A stretch of 64,000 nt of DNA, from the NCBI GenBank assembly GCA_037957365.1, contig JARHVA010004254.1:1198001-1262000 (forward strand), written 5' to 3'. Shown here piece by piece: positions 24,363 to 37,164 of the stretch (positions within the stretch are counted from its first letter, which is position 1; every line of letters begins with the position of its first letter). Source of the stretch: Torreya grandis (lineage: Eukaryota; Streptophyta; Pinopsida; Cupressales; Taxaceae). A program made the position numbers and the translations under genes. The notes under the pieces were generated by a model. The model worked only from the letters and a program-made list of their open reading frames with translations, did not search any database and had not been told where the DNA came from.

Positions 24363-27300
24363 TTTCACTTAGATTTTTACCCTTTAAGGAGATGTCTTAG
24401 CTTTCCTCATCCAACTAGCATAATTAAAACACCTATGGGCTTGTGGGTAGCCTAAGGATGAGGTGAATCTCTGGATAGGGCTAGCTCACTTGATGTACCA
24501 CTTTGGATCACTACTATACCTAAACTTTGTGAGGGAAAAGGGAGAGAGAAAATTGAAAGAAAACTATCTTAAGGGAGATGATACACCAAATTGATTGATG
24601 ACTACCAACCAAATACATGTTACACATGTAACCAAGAGACTAACCAAACATACAATTCTCTAATCTGTATCTTCTCACATCAATATTATACTATGAGGTT
24701 ATGGATGATGTCTAGGCTAGGAGGACTAGACAAGAGGCCTTGAATGGCACTAGTGAATATACTAACTCACTCAACCTTGACACTTCCTAGAACACTTCAC
24801 ATGCCTTGTAAGAAGAAGCTTTCTAATTACAAATAGATGAGAGAATGAAACAACATGTGAAGGAAATAAGAGTTATCACTAAGTAAAATCAATCATCCAA
24901 GTAAACACACTATAAATAGCCATAAAAGACATAAAAGTTAGTATTCTTATTGATAAAATGGTATGCAAATGAGCAGGGCTTCACCATACTCAGGTAGAAC
25001 ATAAGTTACAATGGCAAAAATGGCTAGTTCTTATAGAACTTGAGAGAGAGAGAGAGGAGAAGAAATAAGTCCAAGGGTCACAAAGACACTTGTCAAGATG
25101 AGCAAAGGAGTTACTTGTGCATGAGAAGAGGATTTGGGATGAACCATACAAGGTTAGAAGAGACAAGTGGCCATACAAGGCATGAAACTTATGAAAAGTG
25201 GCATGAACCTCCTTATGCTGGCTCAGAAAATTGCCTTCATCATCCACACCTATTTGAACATATAAAAAATGATTAGGGATAGGCCTAATGATTGGAGTGA
25301 AGGGGAAGGCTTTTAGACATGCCTCTCTATGTATTGGTTGCAGTCCTGGTCATTTGGAATCTTCCCAAAATGAGCTATCACCATCTGCAGTCTAAATAAC
25401 TCTTCTTTCATGTACCCTGCACACTTGGCCTCAAAATTGGATTAAATTTTCCATGAAAATCCATGTGAGTGAATGGATGACACTTGACAAGACTCTATAT
25501 GGCCTTAGAAGCATCATGCACACCTTAAAAAGCCATCCAATTGAAGTTTTCACACTTCTCACCATCATGTCAATTATGTCAGTTTTGATTGGCTAAGATG
25601 AGAGCTCATGTTGAATTTAGGAGTAAGGTATGAAATGACTATGGTGAGTTAGTACAAGTCTATATATTCCTCCCAAACTTGATTCCTAGACTCCTTATAA
25701 AACTTAAAAATACACAAAATAGTCATAAGTACCTTGTTCGTATAATTATTTACAACTAAAAAGGGTGGGGAGGAGCTTGAGAGAGTCTTCTATAATATAT
25801 AATCCTTTTTCTAGACAAATTATGCCATTTTGGTATCTTCCCATCCTCATTTATCCAATTGGGTCCCTGTAAGGGTTTAACAAGGGTTTTAGGCCTGGTT
25901 TCACTCTTAAGGTTTGTTAATGAAGATGGGATGTTAGATTTTCAAACTAATTCCACAAATTCATAGTTCAATACCTTCATCAACATCCCTGAACTTCTTA
26001 GATCCCCATGCATAGCCTCAAGGGAGATGTGAGCATCCAAAATTGTCTTGTTGAGCTTGATTCCTCATTTTTACAGGCTAATATTATCTTTGAGCCCAAA
26101 AATGAATTCCTAATATTTTATTTGCAAGGTGGAAGATGAAAAACACCTATAATTACCTTATGAATATGCTCCAATAGGTTTTAGTGATCATCTAAATCCA
26201 AAAGTGTGAATGACTCCCCATTTGGCCTTGGCCTAGAACCTTGTCTAGTAAGATTGCATGCAACCCTTGTGTTTTAGGCCATCCAATTGGACTTATTTGC
26301 ATTCCACCAGCTTGAAAACCTATATTATGATTACATAAACATACCCAAATGGATTATAAATTTCACCAAGAGCTATAAGTGTAAGTGACATCTAATTTGA
26401 ATTCTATTCCTAAACCTTGCCTAGTAGGCTTGCCTGCTTGCACTTTTGAGGGTCTATACCTCCAAGATGGGATTATTCCTTATGTGGACTATTTATCATT
26501 ATTAACTAGATGTTTTAAAACTATCTACACCTCTCTAAAAGCTATAATCAACTTCTGTCTCATCCTTTTATCCCTAATCCCCAAGACTACAAGGTTTGCA
26601 ACCTAGGGAAGTACGCTCTATCTAAGACAAAATAGAGGGTACTTACCCTATTTAATAAAATAAAAAGGATGTTTTAAAGGAGTATTTAAGTGAAAAGTAT
26701 GTACTACACATAATTTCTCTCCTTTTTCATGTCATTTGACCCTCCATAATCACCAAAACCTAAGACAAACTCCTGCTGAGATAAACTATATGCAGTGTTT
26801 CTTGTCATAGACTGTGTGTTGCACTTGGAAGGGTTTTTTTATCTAATATTAATTTGAGGACCTTATGATATGTTAATTCAACCCTTTTTAATGAATTAAA
26901 AATGTTAAAAATCTCACAGTACCCATGTTTTCACCTTGAAATGCATCCTTACTTAGTCAGGCTTGACTGGTAAGCTAACCCTATTTATATGTTTCCCCTA
27001 CTTGTAGGTGTAAGTCACAATTTTAGAGTTGATTACATTATTTTAGGGTAATAATGAAACCATTAAATCCACAACATGGTTATTTTATTCACCCATTCCA
27101 TCTATTTGCTATGCCAAAGACATAGAGTAGTCCTCAACTAAGATACTATTAGTTTACATTCACTTACAATTGACTGAGATGGAGCCATCAAGACCTGTAA
27201 GTGAACATTTTCCCTTTGAAAATTTCTTCACATGTTTCTTGGGAGTATTTTGAGAGTCATTTCCTATTAAAAAATATGTTACCTTTATGCCTAAGTTCTT

Positions 27301-29691
27301 GTTATGAAACATGTGGGAGCTGACAATCAATTGTAGATGAAGAGTCTATAGGTAAGACACCTGTAGGTGTATCTTGAGGACAAAACCATACATATCAACT
27401 TGTTTTTGGTGGTATTTATACTCATTTTAAACCTATTAACCTCTCAAAACACTCAAATTCATCCTCAAATATTCCACCCTCTTGAATTGATACTCCAAAG
27501 CACTCTTCATCTCATACAGTTGTAGGTGGGCATTTTAAGGCTTAAGACAGCCATGTAGGTGTGAATGGGAGATAAAACACAGAATTAAAACCTTCCTTTC
27601 ATAAACCTTAGAAAAATAATGCTTTTATAAACCATATAAAACTATTCAATCATAGAGGCATGGTTTAGTATTGTAACATTGGATGGAGGAGTCTCTTATA
27701 GCTTAGAACTGTAGATAATATTGGTTGAGTTTAGCGTATAATTATGTAACTTTAGGCTCTTTGATAACCACCTTCCATTAGTCACTTGCCTTAAAAACTT
27801 TTCAATGTATTTCTCCCATGATGAGACTACAAGTTTTGATCACCATTCTACATCAAATTCTTTTGAAACCTTATAATGAGATATCTAAAAAATGCTAGGG
27901 TGCTCTATTTTTTCATTTTAGGGATTTGATCCCTAAACTTGTAGTCATTGCCTTATAGAATGTTATCCACACTTAAGCTACAAAATTGACACTAAAAAAG
28001 GTTTGAGATAATAAAAACTACCTACTAGGTCATCAATAATGTTTTATCATGCTTCAACTTCATCATACAAGTACCTCAATCCTCTGTTAATGCCACCTGT
28101 AGGTGGATATTTTCATGTATAGGCAGTGATATAAGATAATAGGAAATGAGCATCATATTTGATTTTAATGGGTACTAGGCCTATATCAATGCCTTTAAAT
28201 GAACTCATCACACTTCAAAGGTATTGTAATCACCACTAAGGCTCTTATTGTTATCGTGATGTCATCATGAGTGGTTGAAGGTGCACTGTGAGCTGCATAT
28301 AGACAGTGAGTATGAGATAGTCCATGTATTGAAGGAATTTGCATTCTAAATAAAATAATATATCCTCAATGAATTTTTAAATGGAACTTAAGGATATTAA
28401 AGGCCTAATACAAACCTTCCACCTCATTTTCAACATTTGGACCTTTTGTAGGCACCCGTAAGTGCATGTTTATGGTAGAATATGTATGTGTGGTATATGA
28501 GTGCATCAAGGTATTTTGTGCTACTTGGGGTATCCAATATTATTTATCATACAAAAATAATATGAAAAACACATTTTATATTCTCTTTTTATCCTTTATA
28601 ATAATTATTAGAGTTAAAAAAACATGGCTGTAACTGAGAACAGGCAAAAAGTTGATAGTGAGTGTGATAAGACTGGGTGTAGAAGACAAGGTCTGATGTT
28701 TCAAGGTCCAACATGAAAATAATTTTGTATTTATGGAATTATAACATGTAAAACATCATATTTATTTCACATTAAGCTCTTAAAGATGTTACAACCTTCT
28801 GTAAGTAGTGAAAATGATTTACATTCCACCTAGAACATCAACTTGCAAACTAAACTAATTAGCCCATAAGATCTTTTCCAAACATTAAAATAAGAATGTA
28901 AAGCATTAAATAAGGGATTAAACATCCTCTATAATCAATATCATCATATAGATTTTAATAAATCATCCAAATAAGAGCAAAACTTATGGGGTGTATAGAT
29001 TAACAAGCAAAAAAATACAGGCAACTTCATGAGGATGGTTCATAAAGCACATGGCACCATTCTTAGAAATATTGTTATGGAAATGAATATACATAAGTTT
29101 AATTTAACCTCCCAAAGGATTTTGACTTAGAAGTTCTCCAACTGACCATACCAAGCATGAACCTATTGATCACTTTTTCATGTCTTGAAGGGCAAGAAAG
29201 GAGTAGAATGGTTTTGTGCGCTTTTTATCATTTTTAGAGCATGTAAAGCACTAATATGAGGTGAGGAAGATGAATGTTCATATTAAAACCTTTTACCACA
29301 TGTAAAACTCTCTCATAGGTCATACAACTGCCAAACTCTTCTCTTTTCTCAAGATAAACTACCCTTTCTTCTAAAGAACCTACCAATTTTCAGTTATGAC
29401 AGTTGATTAAGACCTCTTAGGACACATGAGACATGACATCACATTTTTTAACCTTCACATTTCCCAAGGAGGCCATACCACCTATTAAATGCTCTATTTA
29501 TGACCCCTAAAATGACTCACAATGATATATTGACTAAAATGACTAATGACCAAGGCTAATGTGATATGGAATAACATCAAAATACATATAATACACCCTA
29601 TGAGATAATATTAGACCCATAAAAAAACATAAAACTCAAATTTTTACCTATAAGGGTCCCAATTTGACCTATAGGTCAAATTTGGTCAACA
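24363..29691 (-). repeat. Element B right LTR (5' for the element), uninterrupted, 5329 bp
   Basis: Collinear with 9826-10786 plus 17145-21502. Examples of matching text are ggagatgtcttagc, gcttgtgggtagcctaagg, cttcccaaaatgagctatcaccatct and atgactaatgaccaaggctaatgtgatatgg. It reads across the A2 insertion point. No protein frame with recognisable motifs was seen on either strand. This is very long for an LTR. Confidence 0.8.
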
Positions 29692-31438
29692 CTACCCACT
29701 AGGGACATATACATAGATACATGAGTTCTTCATTTGACACATTCACACATTTTTGGGCACCCTATACATCATTTTGATTACTAGGTTACATATTTATAAA
29801 CTCTCCATCATAGATTTAGCATTGTTGTATCTTGGTATTGATCATGCAACACTTAGATTTTTTATTGGCTACTACTACTTTAGACTTAGTGTACGTACAT
29901 CTTAGCTCTTACACATATTTTTACTACATGTTCATGCATACTTTCATTTATAACTTTTCTAGTTTATACTTGATTGTATCTCTATGCTTATTATATTCGA
30001 GGGCATTTGAATATGCCATTGCTATATGGCTCTATGCCACTATTTTCATTATATGTATGCTTGGGACATGTGCCTGTGACCTTGTGTGTGCTTTCCTAAT
30101 TATGTATGCAAATACTTAAAAATTTCCTTCTATGTGGCTCTAAGCCAACTTGATTGTTATTTTCATAAGTGGACATTTGAACATGTCCTAATATGTCTTA
30201 CTTTATCAAATTTAATGACATGTCCCCATGTCCCTTATATTGTGGCCCCTTAGCCTACTTTGCGTGCCTCATGTGTGTTGTATATATGATTTTTTATATG
30301 CATCATGGCTATGACACTTGTCTCTTGCTTGTTAGACACTCCAGTTTTAGATTTCATGAGGGACCTCATACATCTCCCCTTCCTACTTGGGTGATGTGCT
30401 AGACATCATGCCCCATCCCCCTAGGTATCTACTTAGTTACTACTCAGATTTATTATTACATACATTGTTATATCTATCTTGACAGCCTTGTGAATGCTAG
30501 ACATAACATACATTTCACATTTCAAACTTATGCTCATATTCTCTTACATTTCAATGTTATGTATGCACATTATATTGGATTATTATGCAGATATCGTATA
30601 TTCTCTAGCTAACACACATTTTGCAAAGATTTTCTTTTTGAATATAGTTCTTACATAGGTACAACAACTCCCCTTAAAAGAGGGGGAATTCACAAGGGTT
30701 TATCATAGAGATCAAACTATCAGAATGCACTTATAGTAAAATTTTTAGCACACAAGGTTAGATTACAGAAATGAGACTCAAGTAAACATAGTGGGAAATA
30801 GTGACACACAAATTAGTTACAATTGCATAGAAATTAGTACAGTCAAACATTAGCACCCAAATTGGGACACTAGCACCACATGGTGCTATTATCCAAGATA
30901 TGGTGCGATTGTCTAATAGCCTCAATTTTATAAAAACCTAGATTGGCCAAAAAAGTATAGTAAGTATAATCTAGGTTTGCACATGTTTAGTTACATATTT
31001 ACCAGGTTTGCTTAGATTCATACCAGTTTATTTAGATTGGGGGAATCATGCATGGCATGACCATTCCTATTTTTAATCTATATACTCAGATACATATTAT
31101 TAAAACTATGTCTAGAATCCATATGCTTAGATATTAGATTTGGGGGCATGTGCATGACACATTATTTCCATATGCTCACTTACACACCAGTTGATTATAT
31201 GGAATGACAAAATCCATGTAATTCTCTATGTTGTACACATCAAACACCATATTTCAGGTTGCACACTAGATTCATTCCTTAGTCCATCTACAATGGTTGG
31301 CATTCCTGAGTGGCCTAAAGCTACCTAATATGTTCGAGTGGCCATAGAGCTGACATCTCCAGTTAGATATATCCAGTTAGACATTTTCAAGTTACATTGC
31401 ATAATTTTAGTTTTAGAGGCATATAATACACATAGATA

Positions 31439-31670
31439 GGCAATGATGGAGTCATCATCTGCTTAAGTTCTTAAGCCACCTACATGAGAGGGTTGGACAC
31501 ACCATCAGTCTAATCCAAGCTATTCATAGGTCATGATCCAACAAACAGGGGTGGGCAATGATGGAGTCAAAACTGGATTGAATTCTTGAGCCACCCACAT
31601 CTGAGAATTGAGCAATCCACCAGCTCAATCCAAGCTATTCACTGATTGATCACTGTACACACACACATGT
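31439..31670 (+). repeat. Tandem repeat, two units of about 115 bp
   Basis: ggcaatgatggagtca at 31439 and 31554, each followed by ...ttcttgagccaccyacat and ...taatccaagctattca. Lies in the 3' non-coding part of element D. Confidence 0.8.
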
Positions 31671-31948
31671 CACCAAGTTTATGCATTGGTTTACGTACGT
31701 AGTGAGGTGTATTCATTCATTTCTTCTCTCTTATCCATTTACTTAGTTTTACTTCTTTACTTAGTTTTGTCTTTATTTTTGATATCTCTTAAGTAAGGAT
31801 TGACCTATGCCCATTTCAATTATAAGACATGCAATTGAGCATGCTTCACATACTCAGATCTAGATTCACATGGTTCACCTCTCAAGTAAGTCTAGGTACA
31901 CTTCTTTTTCCTTTATCCTAGTCATTTCACTTTGCTACATTTATAGAA

Positions 31949-31961
31949 TAAAGGGGGGGGG
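31949..31961 (+). promoter_or_regulatory. Polypurine tract of element D
   Basis: aaaggggggggg just before the inferred start of the right LTR. Element C has aagggggaagaa in the same position. Confidence 0.6.
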
Positions 31962-32431
31962 CAAATATAATCACCTAAAAATGACACTTGAGTGCTACTT
32001 GAGACCATTATCCCTAGCTTATCCCTAGACCTATATTAGGGCCTATTTTCACACTTATCTAGCCTTCATGTAGGTCACAAGTGTCCCTAGTCATCCCTAA
32101 AGTAGACCCAGACCCTCATTCTTAATCATGCCCTTTGTGCCTCAGGTTCTACCACCTAGACACTAGCACCATAATAGGGACAATAACACCACATGGCAAG
32201 AGTGTCCCAATTTTGGCACTACTATCCTTTCCCTCCTTTTTCCACAAACATATATCTTTTCAAATCTTAGACCACCTACGGTCAGCCTAGACCTATTTTA
32301 GCACCCATACAAGCACCAAAAAATATATATGCATGACTTTTAGCACTCTAACCATTGGATGGGAATACGATGCAAATTACACACATAAAATCAAAATAAG
32401 TTATGCATAATTAAGGTTATTAATCCCTATT

Positions 32432-33531
32432 TGATCTATAAACTAAAAATACAAGTGTAGTATATTCGAAAATCACTTGTTCACGTTTAAGAGATCCTTC
32501 AATTTCTCACTTTTTTTGCTTAATTTTGTATAAATAAATTAAAACCAGATATAAAATGAAGATCAGAACTAAATAATAATCAGAGAAAATTCAAAGAATT
32601 CACCAGCAAATTTATAATAGAGTTCGGTTTCAATAGCCTACGTCTCCGGGTCCATTCGAAGTGAGGACCGTTCTCATTAATTTTGTGCAAAAAATGGCTT
32701 CCAAAATCAATACAAGTCTTCAATTCACCTTCTCTGATCTTTGTTTTCCTGTAAAAATATCTCTCAGACCTGAAAATAATGTCCCAAGGCTGTACAAAGC
32801 AATAACAAGACTCTAACCTTCTTAAATCTCTTCACACAGTCTCCTTTCTATGTCTGTTCAAGTATAAATTAGTCCCTTTTATAACACTTCAACCTTCGTG
32901 GCTGAAGTGGTCAAGGCATTAACCTTTTAGGTGATAGGTCAGGAGTTCAAAACCACCTCCCACCTTTCTAGGTGCTTGGGAAGAGTGACAAGGTTGGCCT
33001 TAGGTGCTTATCATGAAAATTTAAATGTTTTCCCTCCTTTTTTGGTGCCTTTGACTTGGTTTTGTCCCACATTTGCTGGGAAAGACAATTTTTATGCTAT
33101 AAATGACAAGTTTGACCCATTTCAAATGCCTAAGGCTTAGGAGCCATCTTAGGCTATGCTTAAGCTTGGTCAAAGCATGTTTGGTGGGATGGGTGATGTC
33201 GCAGTTTCTTTGGCGCCTTGTTTCAAAGTTTGAAAATTTCAAATAACATGTGAATAAAAACAACAAACCAAATTTTTTTTTGCACCAAATTATTTTGCCA
33301 TGTGTCAAGTGGATATTGGTCCACTTGGCATGTTTTCAACAGTGCCACGTCACTTTCGACACCCCCTATCGCAAGATTTCTTCATTTAGCCATATCTTGA
33401 GCATCGAGACTTCGTTTTTTGAACCACAAAAAGTGCTAGAAAGCTCTCAAAGAATAATACAATGTGAAAATGATTCGAATAAAATTTGAATACTTTTAAA
33501 AATAGAACTATACATGGATCTACCTTGATCA
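32432..33531 (-). repeat. Element E 3' LTR
   Basis: 1100 bp, the same length as 38190-39289. On the minus strand it starts TGATCAAGG and ends ...TATAGATCA. Confidence 0.95.
32892..32966 (+). other. tRNA-like (SINE-head-like) segment inside the E 3' LTR, antisense to the element
   Basis: tggctgaagtggtcaaggc (from 32899) resembles a polymerase III A box (TRGCNNAGTGG), and gagttcaaaac (32943-32953) resembles a B box. The spacing of 44 bases is that of a tRNA. cttttag between them sits where an anticodon loop would. Stems are poorly paired, so this is not a working tRNA gene. The tRNA-Leu/Ser-like D region suggests the origin, tentatively. Confidence 0.4.
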
Positions 33532-33542
33532 TTCCTCCCCAC
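33532..33542 (-). promoter_or_regulatory. Polypurine tract of element E
   Basis: ttcctccccac on the plus strand, read GTGGGGAGGAA on the minus strand directly before the 3' LTR. Confidence 0.85.
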
Positions 33543-33559
33543 TGGGAACTTTTGGAGCT

Positions 33560-35168
33560 CCAAAAGTTGAAATTAATTGGTAATGAGGTGAGGGTATTTT
33601 TCCCTCACCTTTCCAACTTCCATCCATCTGGCCTTGCTTAGGTGCATCCCTTTGAGACCAACATGAAGATATTCAACATTACCTCTTTAAGAAGTCTGCA
33701 TATTCCTGTCAAGTATAGTATCTTCCTACAATTCTGTTAGATATTCAGGAGAAAAATCATCAACGGAAGGAATGGATACACTTTCATCATGATCAATTAT
33801 CATTGGAGGCTGATACAATTTCAAAATTTTCACATTTACAACTAAATAAATTTACATGTAAGATGGTAAATCTAATCGGAAAGCATTTGTGCCAATTTTT
33901 TCTGTTATCTGAAAAGGACCATACCGGATTGGTTTCAACTTTTTACCTTCACCTATCAGTTTTTCCTTACTAATGTGAAGCCATACCATATCACCTAAAA
34001 CAAATTGGTGATCAATACGATGTTTGTCATGCCTGGATTTGTACTTGGCTTGACTTTTCTCCAATTGAGTACGAACAGTCTGATGAATGAGCTGTATTTG
34101 TTCAATGAACTTCTTGGCTCAAATGGCTTCTTTTGGTTCACCAACAGCTGTATCCTATCCATAGCAAACATCTAGAGGAGATTTAGGCAAGTATCCATAA
34201 CAAACTTCAAATGGAGATTTCATAGTAGAAGAATGAAGTGCCCAATTATATGCATGCTGTATGTAACACAATTATTCATCCCATAACTTTGGATGTTTAT
34301 TGCTATAACCCTTAAGCAAATGTACCACTGTACGGTTCACAACCTCTGTTTGTCCATGGGTTTGTGGATGAAATGCAGTGCTCTTTTTTAATTTAGTATC
34401 CATTAGTCCCCACAAAGTTGACCAAAACTCCCCAATAAATCAAGAATCTTGATTAGAAATAATTGAAGTAGGCAAACCAAAATGAACCCATACATGTTTA
34501 AAGAACAAATGTACAGTGCCTTCGCCAGTAATTTACTTAGTGCAAGGAATCAAAACACACATTTTGCTAAATCTATCCACAACCACATGTAAATAGTCAT
34601 GTTTTCTTTGTGTCATAGGCACCCCCCCCCCCCCCCCCCCCCCCAAAACAAAATCCATGGAGATACTTTCCCAGGGGTGAGTAGGAACAGGTAGAGGAGT
34701 ATAAAGTCCCAATTTCCTATTACTAGGTTTACTTGTGGCACAAAGAGTACATCCCTTAATATATTTGGAAACATTCTCCTGCTTACGAGGCCAATAACAA
34801 TACATTTTCAAATGTGCAACCATTTTAACAACTCCAAAATGACCAAAAATAAGAGAAGTATGTGCTTCTCTAATCATGTGCACCCTCTCATTTTGAGGAA
34901 TACATAATTTACCCAAATGATACAAAAGATCATTGTGTACATGATAGTCCAATTCTTCTACTTGTCTACTACTCATCAAGTCTTTATAAACATCTTGAAA
35001 ATCAAGATCATTCACATATTGTTCTTTATAACTTTCATGAGACAAAGAACCATGTTGTAAAAGAATAGATGCAACAACCATAGGAGGCCTAGATAGCATA
35101 TCTACAACCTTATTCTGAATTCCTTTTTTATACTTGATCACAAGATGAAATTGTTGTAAGAAACCCAT
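33560..35168 (-). pseudogene. Element E integrase with chromodomain-like tail (broken)
   Basis: Inserts element DNA into the genome when intact. Order on the minus strand: zinc-binding region (HTSLIFGHFG then CTLCATSK), catalytic Asp in SMDFVLG, a glycine run coded by the C23 tract, VVVDRFSKM, second Asp in SNQDS, Glu in HPQTHGQTEVVNR, then the GPY/F module (KPIRYGPFQITEKIG, about 33900). It ends with VEYLHVGLKGMHLSKARW near 33630-33690, which resembles a chromodomain core used to target insertion. Stops interrupt at 34530, about 34440 and elsewhere. All pieces from the RT onwards share one frame. Confidence 0.85.
34622..34644 (+). repeat. C23 homopolymer in the integrase gene
   Basis: Twenty-three C on the plus strand, coding seven to eight glycines just after the first catalytic Asp of integrase. 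Relatives usually have a short LP-type linker here, so slippage expansion is likely. The length may also be affected by sequencing error. Confidence 0.9.
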
Positions 35169-35204
35169 TCAATTAAAATGTCTAGATTGTTGTAGTTTGG
35201 TTTG

Positions 35205-36973
35205 TGATTGAAGATACTATAAGGGCTGATGATCTGTATGTATTATTGTTTCTTTGCCCATTAAGTAATGTTTCCATTTTTTAACACTTTGAACCAATGC
35301 ATACAATTCCTTATCGTAAGTTGGATATTTTCTTACTGCACTTGTAAAGGTTTCAGAATGATAACAAACTAGTTTCTTACCTTGCATTAAAATAGCTCCC
35401 ATAACATACTCACTTGCATCTGTCTCGATCTCAAATGGTTGTTGTATATCAGGAAGTGCCAAGACCGGAGCAGTACTTATCTTTTCTTTCAAAGTGTCGA
35501 AGGCTTTTTGATGTTTGCCTCCCCACTGAAAGACCTATTTCACACTTGTCAAAGAATGCAAAGGTGATGCAATATATGAGAATTGAGCAATAAACTTCCT
35601 CCAAAATTGTACTGCACCAAGAAAAATTCTAACCTCAGTTGTGTTAGTGGGTGTAGGCCAATTAACAATGACTGCCACTTTTGCAGGATCAATTTTCAAT
35701 TTACCATGTCCTACAATGTAACCCAAGTATATCAAAGAGGTCTTGCCAAATTCACATTTTGACATTTTTAAATAAAGTTTTTCCCTTCATAATGCATCCA
35801 TGACTTTCTTAATGTGGATCACATGCTCTTCCCATGACTTGCTGAAAATGAATATATCATCTAAGTAAACTATAACAAAATCATCAAGGAATTGTCTAAA
35901 AATGTCATTCATCAATGTCATGAATGTAGCTGGGGCATTACACAACCTGAAAGGCATAACAAACCATTCAAACAATCCCTATTTTGTCTTAAAGGTAATT
36001 TTGCACACATCACCTTCATTAATTATTACTTGATGATATCCACTTCTCAAATCCAGCTTAGTGAAATAAATAACATGTTTTAATTGATCCAATAAATCAT
36101 CAATATGAGGAAGAGGGTAACGATTCTTAATAGTAATTTTTTTTAAAGCACAAAAATCAACACACATTTGCCAAGTGCCATCTTTCTTGGCACCAAAATA
36201 ATTGGTGAACCAACAGGAGATGAACTTGGATGAATAACACCTCTATCCAATAGATCCATTACCTGTTTTTTGATTTCCTCATTTTCCACCACTGATAACC
36301 TGTACATGCCAATGTTAGGGAGAGGAGAATCCTGCAATAGCTGAATTTCATTTTGAACTCCCCTTTTAGGGGGTAAGCCCTTAGGATCCTGAAATACATC
36401 ATCATAAGTAGAAATGATTTCAACCAATTCATTCTTGTGTCTAGGATCACACTTTTCCAAAGCTTGAGAATATTCTCTTTCCTTAGACTTAATCAACATG
36501 AGACAAAAAGTCTTGCTTGAATTAACTAGTCTTTTCATTTGCCCTGCTGTAACCAAGGAAAGACTTATTCTAATGTGATGTGCTCTAACTATATATTCAA
36601 TGCCATCCTTAACAAGCAAGTACTTATTCTCCTCTCTATAGAAGATTTCTTTTCTATCATAAAGATATGGGCTTCCCAAAACAATCCCACATATGTCCAA
36701 TGGAACAACATCCAACTCAACCTCATCTATGAACTTGGATGTGATGGCAAACCTTAGTCTACAAGTTTGTGAGACTTGTAGCTTCGCATTGTCACACACC
36801 CAACCTAGTGGATAAGGTTTCAGATGGGGATTAGTTTGTAAGCCTAGCTTCTTAACAACCTCTTTAGAAATTAAATTTGCTTGTGAACCACTATCAAATA
36901 GAGTGTCAAACTTAGTATGCTTTGAAACAACTCTAATGTGGAATAATTCATTTCTTTTCTTATCAACATGCAC
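35205..36973 (-). pseudogene. Element E protease, reverse transcriptase and RNase H (broken)
   Basis: Protease active site FDSGSQANLIS lies at about 36890. Linker and RT start ([12 protein letters not shown]) are near 36170, followed by a frameshift at about 36150-36165. RT boxes follow: [42 protein letters not shown] (G replaced by R) and the intact catalytic YLDDI near 35860. The connection region reads KCEFGKTSLIYLGYIVG and FLGAVQFWRKFI. RNase H shows the DASEY motif, YPTYDKELYALVQ and HTDHQPL. Most breaks are stops at places where relatives have Gln or Trp (before GLFEW, VFQWGG and YLQSQ). Confidence 0.9.
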
Positions 36974-37164
36974 ATAATTCTATTTAGAAGAAGATGCAAC
37001 ATTAGTGCTAAAAACTGAAAGAGAAAAATCATTATGTAATCCCATAGTTGTGATCTTAGTTTCATCACCTGAATCTGAACCTAAGTCTTGAACCATAACA
37101 TTAGCCTTCTTTTCTTTCTTTTGATACCTCTTAGGCCTTAACTCAGGATGTAGTTTCCAACACT

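Larger units (their letters stand above)
9826..29691 (-). mobile_element. Element B: large non-autonomous LTR element with 5.3 kb LTRs
   Basis: Two direct repeats, 9826-21502 (interrupted by A2) and 24363-29691, are collinear over their full length. Removing A2 and one copy of its target duplication leaves 5319 bp against 5329 bp. The repeats end gtcaaca on both sides. The internal part, 21503-24362, is only 2860 bp and carries one long decayed minus-strand frame, which sets the orientation. A 240 bp sample of the LTRs (from 17140 and 25320) differs at roughly one base in six, so it is older than E and the copia element. No target duplication was found (cctct before, ctacc after), and no convincing primer site. 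A weak candidate reads tttttggtgttgtc on the minus strand near 24316. With A2 removed the element is about 13.5 kb. Confidence 0.75.
29692..31965 (+). other. Internal region of element D, 3' part; no gene
   Basis: Non-coding, related in wording and order to element C 55700-57840 (for example gggcatttgaatatgcc against gagaatttgaatatgct, followed by a tggctctatgcc-type phrase). Contains two or three weak copies of the ggggg-hairpin motif (31037, 31140) and a tandem repeat at 31439-31670. It ends in a polypurine tract. Frames of 95 and 69 codons at 29832 and 30193 have no recognisable motif. Confidence 0.5.

Noticed and set aside
29832..30402. 95- and 69-codon hydrophobic ORFs as small membrane proteins
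   Set aside because: AT-rich non-coding part of element D with no conserved counterpart in element C.
32892..32966. A true tRNA gene
   Set aside because: Stems do not pair well and it is duplicated only because it lies in both LTRs.
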